64,000 nt of DNA, taken from contig JAGKQI010000091.1 of NCBI GenBank assembly GCA_018806915.1, positions 1,674,001-1,738,000 of the forward strand. Reading direction: 5' to 3'. This stretch comes from Phytophthora colocasiae. Lineage: Eukaryota; Oomycota; Peronosporomycetes; Peronosporales; Peronosporaceae. The position numbers and the translations under genes were made by a program. The notes beneath the pieces were generated by a model, which was given only the letters and a program-made list of their open reading frames with translations, ran no database searches and was not told the origin of the DNA. Shown here one piece after another: positions 54,409 through 64,000 of this stretch. Numbering within the stretch: the stretch's first letter is position 1; each line of letters opens with the position of its first letter.

Positions 54409-56887
54409 ATGCGAACTACGTTCTCAGACGCAGAAGACAAGCTACTAGTGCAGATTGCTGCCCAATTCGAGGATGAAGGCCTGCGGGTTACATGGGCATA
54501 TGTAGCCCGGCAGATGCATGGGACGCGGACGTCTAAGGAGCTCCGGCTTCGGATGGAAAGTCTCAAGCGCACCTACGGCAAGGTAGTAAGGGCCTTCCCG
54601 CGATGCTTCTTCGGAGAACAACACACGCGTCCGTGCTACCGTCGTGTAGCTCCTTCCCGGTCGTTACTTGCAGGTGGACCAAGGGTTCATTCACGAGAGG
54701 TAGCTACAGCTGCCACCAGCCGTGGCATCGTTGCCGTCCAAGGTCAGTAAGAATGGTGTGATGCGGTGCTACGTGTACTTGACGTTGTTCGTGTATGTTC
54801 TATAGGTGACGAGCTACGAGAAGCAGTGGCAGAGCGTGGTACGGAAGGAGGTCGCCCAGGAGAAGATCACGCTGGCGTCATAGGCGCTGATGGTGCTGCC
54901 GCCGCTGAAGGTGTGCGATAACCTGACGCGTGTGTCAACAGAGCTGCTGGCTGCTGACCTTTGTCTGTTTGTGTATGTTGTAGGTGGCGAGTCTCACAGA
55001 GGCGTCGTGAGGCTTCATGGCGCTGCACGAGCAGTCAGCATTGCCGCTGTCGACCAAGGTGAATAGACTGGCGGTAAGTGGGGAGAGTACGCCCGGTCGC
55101 TAATGTTGTATGTGTGTGACCGCAGGTGGTGAGCGTGGCGGTGCAGTACAGCAGCGTCGTGGTGCAGAACAAGACACCGGCGTAGCCGTTGATACCAACG
55201 TCCAAGGTGCGTGATGAATGTGTACTGGACGACGGTGCACTAATTGCTGATGTTGTGTGCATACGTAAGGTGCAGGTGGTGAGCATCGAGAAGTAGGTGG
55301 ACTACACCTCATCGATGCTGTGCAAGGTGTGTGAGGACTTTATGGAGGTGGTGCTTCCGATGGCTGATGCTGTTGTGTGTTTTGTAGGAGTTGGACATCG
55401 GGACGATGCTGGCACAGCGGGCGCTGGTACTGTCGGTAGAGGTGAGAAAGAACTACGTGGACTGTGTGGATGCTGTGGTTGCTGACGTTATTTGCGTGCT
55501 GTGTATGTAGCTCACGAGCATCGTGTAGGAGTTGCTGTTAGTGACGCCGCTGTCCGAGGTGAGGGAAGACGTGTTCTGAGGCGGACGCAGGATGCTGACG
55601 TTCTGCTATGTGATATGCAGTTTCTAAGCGCCGTGGATCAGCAGCAGTAGATGCTGAGGGTGGTGTTACTGGCCCAGGTGAGCGGAAATTATATTATAGA
55701 GATGTTCTGTGTTGGTGACGTCGTTATGCCTGCTGTATAGTTACAAAACGTCGCGTGCGCGTGAGTTCTGCTAGTGGTTTTCGTGCGTCGAGACGTGGGC
55801 GTGCAACTACTGAACGTCCGATTGGTGGACAATCTGCTCGTGGCAAACGTGCGCTTCGAAGTGCTAGTGATGGACGTGCTTCGGCCATCGGACGTGCTGC
55901 TGGTGATGACTTTGTTTCGAGTGGTGGGCAGGTTGGCAGCGATGAACTTGCTCGTGGTGGACGTGCACTTCGAAGTGGCCGTCCAGCTGGTGATGACTTT
56001 GTTTCGAGTGGTGGGCAGGTTGGCAGCGATGAACTTGCTCGTGGTGGACGTGCACTTCGAAGTGGCCGTCCAGCTGATTATGGCCTTGCTTCGAGTGGGT
56101 TGGGTGGCACTAGTGGTGGACGTACTGGTCAAAGCCCTCATGTATTAAATTCATCCAGTGATTCTGACGTACCCGGTAAGAATGCACATACCCTTGTATT
56201 ACTGTCGGTTACTACTGATTCAGTGTCATTGTACATCAAGCACCAGCTCCATTATCCCGTGGTGACGCTGTGGTTGCCGTCGGGCTTATCTTTAGGGACA
56301 TCACTCGCGGGGACGTGAGGCAAAAGCCTGGGAAGACCCAAGATAATGCCGGTGAAGTTCTTTCCTGGGGAGTTGTTCGCCTAATTCAGGCGATGAGTTC
56401 TGTTACCAATAGCGACATTTTCCTGGACGTCGGTGCAGGTGTTGGCAACGTCCTCGCTCAAGTAGCGATAGCGACATCGGCCCGGGCATGCGTTGGCATA
56501 GAGGTTCGTAGTGATCTTTGTCAACTTGCAGAGCGTTGCCTTCATCGGTTTGTTGGAAGATTTCCACACCTTGGCAAAGTGATGATCAAGGAAACAGACG
56601 TGCGGGATGTTTCATTTTCGAGCAACCCTGCTACACGTGATGCTACATTAATTTTCGCGAACATTTTTTTATTTGAAGAAGACGCGAAACTGGTGGTGGC
56701 CCGAGAGCTCGCAACTTTATCAAAGGCTCGCTTACTGGCGGCGACATCTCGATTCTGCCCAAGACATCGAAAGTCGTGCACAGAGCCGTTTTGCCTACGC
56801 TGGAGTATAGCAGATGAAATCTCTGTGAGATGTAGCTGGAAGGCTGATCGCGTTCCTGTGTATCTGTACATCAGCAATACTAAGTAG
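54409..56887 (+). CDS. Transposon-borne SANT / DOT1-like methyltransferase (unit 2)
   Basis: Same ten-exon model as unit 1, shifted by 30,021 bp with no indel: 54409-54742, 54806-54910, 54984-55058, 55126-55206, 55276-55326, 55388-55441, 55511-55558, 55621-55677, 55741-56175, 56241-56887. It is open throughout (628 codons). In the catalytic exon I see two amino-acid differences from unit 1 (A to V just before GLIF; P to S before VTNSD) and silent changes; the SAM loop FLDVGAGVGN and the IFANIFLF segment are unchanged. In exon 1 two residues differ (HRTR to HGTR, RPRY to RPCY). This is the only gene of the nest that is open in both units. Confidence 0.82.
54735..56119 (+). repeat. Inverted repeat, left arm (unit 2 piggyBac)
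   Basis: Inverted match to about 60176-61646. At three sites it agrees with its own right arm and not with either arm of unit 1 (see findings). Confidence 0.88.
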
Positions 56888-56970
56888 TATCACAGTCCTG
56901 CCAACAATAACTACTCTCAACCACTTTCAATTTAGACAATATTTTCACCAAACACATAGAAAAGTGAAGT

Positions 56971-57226
56971 GAAATACATGTAAACACCTGCACCAAAACT
57001 ATAGTATACTCAAGTTACATGCAGGTAAACACATGCACTAAAAACATACTAAACTCAAGTTACATGCAGGTAAACACAAGCACTAAAAGCATACTAAACT
57101 CAAGTTACATGCAGGTTAACACATGCACTAAAAACATACTAAACTCAAGTCACATACAGGTTAACACATGCACTAAAAGCATACTAAACTAAAGTTGAAT
57201 GCAGGTAAACACCTGCACCAAACAAA
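56971..57226. repeat. 45-bp minisatellite (unit 2)
   Basis: Same array as in unit 1, between the convergent stops. Confidence 0.85.
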
Positions 57227-57232
57227 CGTTAC

Positions 57233-60200
57233 CTATATTTGAATTTGGCGTACTACAGGTGGTCTCGACTCGTGGTCGCCTGCTGCTGCTTTCAACATGG
57301 CAAGCTTGACATTCCCTTGGCAGTAAACAAATTCTGCTGAAGATAGAACTGATGGAATTTTTCCCAGCATGTTGCAGTAGTGTTTGGGCACATCCACGGC
57401 TTGACAGGTACATCGTGCAGTTCTTGGCACAAGCACACGTCATGGGAATAGCAGTAGGTCGTAACCTCGGTGGGGTATCTGCCCTCCCATCTGCATACTA
57501 TGCAGCGTCGACGTTTCCTTTGCTTTTTGTCATAAATTTGCCTTGACGATACTGACGTACACACCATCGTCGCACCTCTAACACGGTCATCGCTTGGTCG
57601 TGCCGGCGGCATGTTCATAACTTCAATTTCGCCCCTTGTAGCACACGCACCAGTGTAAAGCATGCGCCCTTCACTTGGAGCATTTTTCCACTTTCCATTC
57701 AACAATTTCCCCACTAGCTCCATCATAAACGTTCGATGGGGGTCTCGGGTAGGCAGGGTGTCTGTTTTTACAAGACGTTGAGTGAGGTATGCGTTGGATC
57801 GCGCGACATCGATAAGTGCTAATGCCAGCTTTTTGTGCCAACGTCTGTAGGAGTGTCCGTCCGAAATCGAGAAGCGTCCTCTAGTTTGATCAAGTCTATC
57901 AACCCCTTGCATATTGGCGTTGTAGTGCGCAACACACACAGGCGACGAAAATTCCTTTCGTTCTTTGCCAATCACTCGAGCCACACTGGTAATGGCGGTC
58001 GAATCTGCATTGGAAATCATGTTTACTACATTGCCATCACACCAGGATGCCGCTAACATACTGTGATCCCGAGCCACAGCCTGTCGGTAGTCTCCACGAA
58101 TGCAATCATCTTTGGGCAGTATTGAATGTGCAGGAAAGTGTTTGCTATTCGCACGAATTGTACCTCTCCCATAGAGACCTTTAAGCCGCAGTTCCTGTAG
58201 CAGCTGCACTGATGTATAGTAGTTGTCCATGTTCACAATTCGGTTCGTCCCAAAGAGAGGTCGGGTCACTTCAAGCACATGCTGCCGAATTTTCGATACA
58301 GCTTCGAACTCCTCCCTCAAACTCTGGGCTTCCTCCAGCCCAACAACACCGTCTAAACGGTCTAAAATGTCACTTCGATTACAGTGAAGCTTGTAGTTCA
58401 GCGCTATCCACGTAGTAGAACAGCACACCATATAAAGTCGGAAGTGATACTTGCTCGTTGGCTTGGTGGGGTTGTACACGATCATGTGTCGGCCTTGGCG
58501 AGTTCGGCACGCCACACTAGCCTCGTCCAAAGTAACATTGCGTCCGACATTAACGTATTAACGTACTGCCCCCCGGTGATCTTCAGTAGATTCAGAAGCG
58601 GCCTAATCCTTGCTGCAGCATCTTTCTCAAGAGTGGTTGGCGAAGAATTGAAGCTCAGGCAACGCCGAATGAGCTTGAATCGATACAGTGACATGATAGA
58701 ATCTAGAGCGGTTGTAGATCCTCCAAACACTAAGTCTTCGGCTTGTTGACCCCAATAGTTTGCGTACTCCCCCTTATCATTCACGGCCATGAAGAACAAA
58801 ATTCCGAGGAAAGTCATCAACTCGTCCAGCGTGAACGGGTTGCCAATGCGGATTTCCTTCAAAGTTGCGTAGTGATTCGTCTCATGTAATGTCTGGCGCC
58901 AGAAGAATAGTCGTATGTACGCGAAAAAGCTTAAACAGGCAGAGTGCTCGAAAAGGTACTTGTACTCAGGGCGGATGTGGGTCTCGGTTGTACCGTCAGC
59001 ATGCGCATACAGGTAGGAGGGAGATTCAACGTCTTCCCCGGGGACAAATCGCATGTTTCTAATCGCCTCCACCTCTGCTAGACTCGAGGGAAGAACGCTG
59101 CCAGGATCGAACGCTTCAATGGGGTCTTCCACTAGGTCGGAGGCTTCCGAGTCGATGTCAAGCTCCTCACCAGGGTCAGGCTCCACGAGAACACGCCAGT
59201 TAGGATTTTTCAACTGTGTAAGTGCAATGTAATTCTTGATACCACGCTGTGCGACGCCAGCGTTGATGATCTCCAAGTTATTTTGAAATTGACTATCCAG
59301 CCATCGGATTTGAAAGAGAGTAGCGTTCTTCCCCTTCTTCACAGAACGGTAAATGCGGCCGACAATGTAGGACGTACCAATCGGTTTGTATGCCTTAGCC
59401 TTCATCCACGTTTCCTTGTCAGGTGTGAACGCGACCAGTTTGTCAACGTAGTCATCTTGGAGTAGGATAGGCATGGATCGTGGTGTTGTTTTGGCCTCAT
59501 TGGGTGATCGAGATGTTGGGGTGTTCGCACGTGATGAAGCTGGAGCATGATTCATCGTGTCTGGACTACTAGCACCTCTGTTAATCGCATGTACTCCGTC
59601 ACTATCATCTCCATCAGCCACTGATATAATGTCGTTGTCACCAGTGTAACAGGTAGTGCCGATACTAATACTACCGTCACAAGATGATCGAGCACCGAGA
59701 CACCGTGAGGAATCAACTTCACCAAGCGTGATGATATTGCCAGCGCACGCGGCATCACCACCGCTCGCAGAATCACCACCGCTCGCAGAATCACCACCGC
59801 TCGCAGAATCACCACCGCTCGCAGAACCACCACCGCTTGAAACCCGCCCATCCATTACTGCCCCATCAGTATTAGATGTAGATTGGTTGCTAGCAGCCAA
59901 GTCAACACGCCCAACACTAACATCCCGTCCATCATGAATCGGACGACCACCTCTAGTAGTGTCACCTCTAGCTGTACTCCCACCTCTAGAAGTGCGTGCA
60001 TCTCCAGTAGTACACCCACCTCTAGACACACACTCATCTCTAGCCGTACACCCGTGTTTAGCTGTACGGTGCTCGCCAGTACCACACGCACAACGAACAT
60101 GATGTCCACCACTAGTGCCACCCAAACCACTCGAAGTAAGTCCATCCCCGGTCGCACGACCACTGTCCAAAACATCACCACTAATGCCACCCAACCCACT

Positions 60201-61975
60201 CGAAGCAAGGTCATCACCAGCTGAACGACCACCTCGAAGTGCACGTCCACCACGAGCAAGTTCATCGCTGCCAACCTGCCCGCCACTCGAAACAAAGTCA
60301 TCACCAGCTGGACGGCCACTTCGAAGTGCACGTCCACCACGAGCAAGTTCATCGCTGCCAACCTGCCCACCACTCGAAACAAAGTCATCACCAGCTGGAC
60401 GGCCACTTCGAAGTGCACGTCCACCACGAGCAAGTTCATCGCTGCCAACCTGCCCACCACTCGAAACAAAGTCATCACCAGCAGCACGTCCGATGGCCGA
60501 AGCACGTCCATCACTAGCACTTCGAAGCGCACGTTTGCCACGAGCAGATTGTCCACCAATCGGACGTTCAGTAGTTGCACGCCCACGTCTCGACGCACGA
60601 AAACCACTAGCAGAACTCACGCGCACGCGACGTTTTGTAACTATACAGCAGGCATAACGACGTCACCAACACAGAACATCTCTATAATATAATTTCCGCT
60701 CACCTGGGCCAGTAACACCACCCTCAGCATCTACTGCTGCTGATCCACGGCGCTTAGAAACTGCATATCACATAGCAGAACGTCAGCATCCTGCGTCCGC
60801 CTCAGAACACGTCTTCCCTCACCTCGGACAGCGGCGTCACTAACAGCAACTCCTACACGATGCTCGTGAGCTACATACACAGCACGCAAATAACGTCAGC
60901 AACCACAGCATCCACACAGTCCACGTAGTTCTTTCTCACCTCTACCGACAGTACCAGCGCCCGCTGTGCCAGCATTGTCCCGATGTCCAACTCCTACAAA
61001 ACACATAACAGCATCAGCCATCGGAAGCACCACCTCCATAAAGTCCTCACACACCTTGCACAGCATCGATGAGGTGTAGTCCACCTACTTCTCGATGCTC
61101 ACCACCTGCACCTTACGTATGCACACAACATCAGCAATTAGTGCACCGTCGTCCAGTACACATTCATCACGCACCTTGGACGTTGGTATCAACGGCTACG
61201 CCGGTGTCTTGTTCTGCACCACGACGCTGCTGTACTGCACCGCCACGCTCACCACCTGCGGTCACACACATACAACATTAGCGACCGGGCGTACTCTCCC
61301 CACTTACCGCCAGTCTATTCACCTTGGCCGACAGCGGTAATGCTGACTACTCGTGCAGCGCCATGAAGCCTCACGACGCCTCTGTGAGACTCGCCACCTA
61401 CAACATACACAAACAGACAAAGGTCAGCAGCCAGCAGCTCTGTTGACACACGCGTCAGGTTATCGCACACCTTCAGCGGCGGCAGCACCATCAGCGCCTA
61501 TGACGCCAGCGTGATCTTCTCCTGGGCGACCTTTTTCCGTACAACGCTCTGCCACTGCTTCTCGTAGCTCGTCACCTATAGAACATACACGAACAACGTC
61601 AAGTACACGTAGCACCGCATCACACCATTCTTACTGACCTTGGACGGCGGCAGTTGTTGTAGTAACGGCGTCAGCTGGTGCTTCACGGTCATGGAGGTGT
61701 TGCATCAAGGCGTCTTCGCCGAGAAAGAAGTCGACCCCTTCCTCACCATTGCGACGCCCGTTGGGGACGACGTACTGGTATCTCGAGTCCAAGCTCCGGC
61801 CACTTGGTCGCTTCGATGTCCACCCATCTTTTAATAGCGCCGCCCACACATCACTAAACCGAACGCCCCATGCGGTGGACGTTTCGGTCGCAGTAAGCCG
61901 GCGTCGCTTGCTGACTTGCCCTGGTGGTGGATCGCGTGCCTTCTTCTCTCCGGGTGTTTCTTCACTAAGCGTCAT
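57233..61975 (-). pseudogene. piggyBac transposase, two frameshifts (unit 2)
   Basis: Same gene as 27212-31929. The repeat region is open here (no TGA). An 8-bp tandem duplication at about 58550-58561 (attaacgt twice) breaks the frame just before the first catalytic aspartate, and loss of one C near 57315 breaks the C-terminal tail. The core aspartates remain readable in the shifted frame. These lesions differ from the unit 1 lesion, so the two copies were lost independently. Confidence 0.88.
60176..61646 (-). repeat. Inverted repeat, right arm (unit 2 piggyBac)
   Basis: Partner of 54735-56119; it contains three full 87-bp coding repeats with a period of exactly 87 bp (starting about 60235, 60322 and 60409). 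Confidence 0.88.
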
Positions 61976-63486
61976 GAATTCTCCAAAACGGAACGGGGAG
62001 GGAAATGACGGACGGTCGACACGCGTAGCTCATCAGTATTACTTTTAACAGGTCGGATTTTGATAGTTCATTCGTTGTTTCGTAATTTATTTGCTATGTG
62101 TTATTGAAAAAATTAAATTTCAAGAAAAATTCATTCTAGCATTTACAGGCATTTACTCCAGTTTGCTAGCTGTTTTTACAATAAGCTAATTGCGAACACG
62201 TAGATAATGATAAAGCCATACAGGACTGACATTAGCAAGTGAAAAGTGTGTTTGTAGACGTAGTCGCTGCAAGCATGGCACCAGTGCTCATGCAAGACAA
62301 CATCTAAGCATCATCATGCCAAGCAGGCGTTCAAAAAAGAGGCTCATGTTTGACGTAATTTTTGATTTGTTACCTGAAGCTGCCTCCCACCAACTTCTTT
62401 TTTATCCAATCAGAGTATCCTTCCAGATTTTTTGTTTGGCTCCAGGATATCGGCCAATCAGATTGCCAACTCGAAAGGCGCATGATGTGCCCTTAGACGT
62501 TGATGGCGGGGGTATCCTCGTGCATCTTGCGAGATTTGAGGCATGGATGATCTTGGGATCTGTCTCTTAAAGGGCGCTTAAAGTGCCCTTTTACAAGTCA
62601 TTGACTTAATTTTGTATACTATAGTTTAGTCCCTTGCTTCGCAGAAGGGTTAATCAGGACACCCGCTGGTCCTCTACATTCGACATGGTGAAGATACTTT
62701 GAGCTGAAGGAGTTCCTCTGCGATGGTGACGACGACGAGCTGGCGGCATGTATGCCAAATCGCTGGGAGGAGAAGCAACTGAAAGCGATCCTCGTCAACC
62801 TCAAGATGTTTGAGTCAACGTCCAAAAAACTGCAAAGTGCTGACGATATAACCCTACTGGACGTGCGCGATCTCTTCGATGCGCTTATCGCACAGAAGCC
62901 TGAGGTCGCCCACTACCTACGTGCCGATGCATACATCGTCAAGAGCCCTGGATTCGAACGCGCTTGCGTTAACGTATTGCTGGGTCGCGAGAGCACGCTA
63001 TCGCCCGACGAAGAAGCTATGTTGGATCCGCTGGCCGCAGAAACGTCTCCGCCACCGCGGCCTTCGGAAGCAACGTCAGTCGACCAAGGTTTCGCTCCGG
63101 ATGCGCTCGAGCGGGCGAGACGTCTTCGTCAATCGACTTCACGTTACATCGGCCAGGTGGCTGTGATCGCTCCGACTTCCAATGTCGTCGAGCGATTTGT
63201 TTTAGCAAAGCCAAAGCAGTGGTTGGCCTTCACTGCCAAGCGATGACCCCACTGCACCTTGAAAGCATACTGTTTTTAAAATTTAATCGTAGGTACTGGA
63301 GTGCGGCGGTGCGCAAGGTTGTGCGCGGCACACAATAATCTCGCAAAATACAGATTCCCCACAAGCTCCGATGTATTTCTTGCAATACGTTCAATTATTG
63401 CAGACGACTATGGCTGGGAGATATGCGAAGTTATTTGTATTGCTGCATCCTCGAACACAATAGCAATAGCATTTTCTGTACCCCAG

Positions 63487-64000
63487 GTTGCCGTAGCAGT
63501 CGTAGTGGCGACGCCATTCCTCTCAGCCTTCACTCGCTTCGTCGCCGTGCTTCGAGCAGGTGCTGCTAGCTGGAAGTTCGCAACCTCTCGGGGTGCAGTC
63601 TTGAAAGGCCGGTGAGTGAGACATGGGTTCAACCCTAACCCCACTTGCGCCACTTCTGATTTCTGACCCAGATAGTGGGTGCATAGTTGCCACTTCAGAG
63701 TTCCCAGTGTTAAACACCGGGGTTGCAGTTGCTGAATCAGGGTGACCGACCCTTCGCGCCTTTTGAACTTGAGATAAAGTTGCTTGAAGATTTTTCAACT
63801 GGCCGGCTTGGAAACGTTGCATTCTGTGAACTCTCTTTCTTCCTGTCGCGTTCAGCTTCCATGTCTTTCATTCGCTGTTGTAAAGCTTCCATTTGAGAAA
63901 TCCAGTCCCGTTTCATCTCATCAGTCGCACGTGCGCGTTCTGCCTCGGCTTCGGCCTCCCGCTGTCGCCAGCGATCAGCAAATTCTGAATCCAGACGTTG
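63487..64000 (-). mobile_element. Gypsy-1 gag, right part (unit 2, cut by window end)
   Basis: Counterpart of 33441-33954. The gag frame resumes beyond the hAT target site as in unit 1 and includes the coiled-coil part at the window edge. Confidence 0.78.

Larger units (their letters stand above)
54104..62649. mobile_element. piggyBac element carrying a DOT1-like gene (unit 2)
   Basis: 8546 bp between TTAA 54100-54103 and 62650-62653, same architecture as unit 1. Differences include one 87-bp repeat more or less in places, an 8-bp duplication and a 1-bp deletion in the transposase. Confidence 0.93.
53077..63338 (+). pseudogene. hAT transposase, split and frameshifted (unit 2)
   Basis: As in unit 1, but the N-terminal lysine-rich stretch has a different A-run length (eight A against six) and one base less at tctagagcg, so the start codon is out of frame with the zinc-finger and catalytic parts. 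The FDGWT tryptophan is kept here. C-terminal frame breaks are shared with unit 1. Confidence 0.83.
52763..63486 (+). mobile_element. hAT element carrying a nested piggyBac (unit 2)
   Basis: Same ends and same 8-bp TSD gttgccgt (52755-52762, 63487-63494) as in unit 1; 10,724 bp. Confidence 0.9.
41458..64000. repeat. Tandem segmental duplication, unit 2 (cut by window end)
   Basis: Direct repeat of unit 1 starting within the hydrolase gene. It reproduces, in the same order, the hydrolase 5' part, a non-coding stretch, the secreted-protein gene, the SANT-like pseudogene and the Gypsy/hAT/piggyBac nest up to a point equivalent to 33954. Private insertions are a MULE and a PIF/Harbinger element; it lacks the LINE, Copia and short hAT of unit 1. 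Confidence 0.9.

Overview
The window looks like a repeat-rich oomycete genome, most probably Phytophthora or a close relative. The evidence is: two decayed Crinkler (CRN) fragments at the left edge; a 16-base match (15 of 16) to the oomycete initiator element in front of a secreted-protein gene; short GT-AG introns (about 52-83 bp); gag proteins of the Phytophthora Gypsy type; and a tandem CxxxGC/HGGG zinc-repeat protein of the kind annotated as WRKY19-like in oomycetes. The species call is inference; no search was run.

Left part (1-9444): ordinary gene-dense euchromatin. After the CRN remnants come a zinc-repeat regulator (minus), a TBC-type Rab GAP (plus), a DUSP11-like RNA 5'-phosphatase (plus), a six-exon IQ/WW/ankyrin/C2 protein (minus) and an FSH1-family serine hydrolase (minus).

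Right part (9214-64000): one direct tandem segmental duplication. Unit 1 is 9214-41457 (32,244 bp); unit 2 starts at 41458 and runs off the window. The breakpoint lies inside the FSH1-family gene, so unit 2 carries only its first 77 codons. Both units share a secreted-protein gene, a SANT-like pseudogene and a three-level nest: Gypsy gag, interrupted by a hAT element (8-bp TSD), itself interrupted by a piggyBac element (TTAA TSD). Each unit then gained its own insertions: unit 1 has a 5'-truncated LINE (16-bp TSD) containing a very young Copia element (5-bp TSD) and a short hAT (8-bp TSD); unit 2 has a MULE (9-bp TSD) and a PIF/Harbinger element (3-bp TSD).

The most unusual object is the 8.5-kb piggyBac element. 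Besides its transposase it carries a convergent second gene that I assemble into ten exons: an N-terminal SANT-like domain, seven mini-exons of 48-105 nt, a glycine-rich repeat exon, and a C-terminal DOT1-like (histone H3K79-type) methyltransferase domain. The transposase and DOT1 genes share exons 2-9 through a 1.4-kb inverted repeat but have different first exons and different catalytic ends. All shared internal exons are multiples of three bounded by phase-1 introns. The DOT1 gene is intact in both units, whereas the transposase has been broken independently in each. Arms of one element resemble each other more than their counterparts in the other unit, which points to gene conversion between arms.
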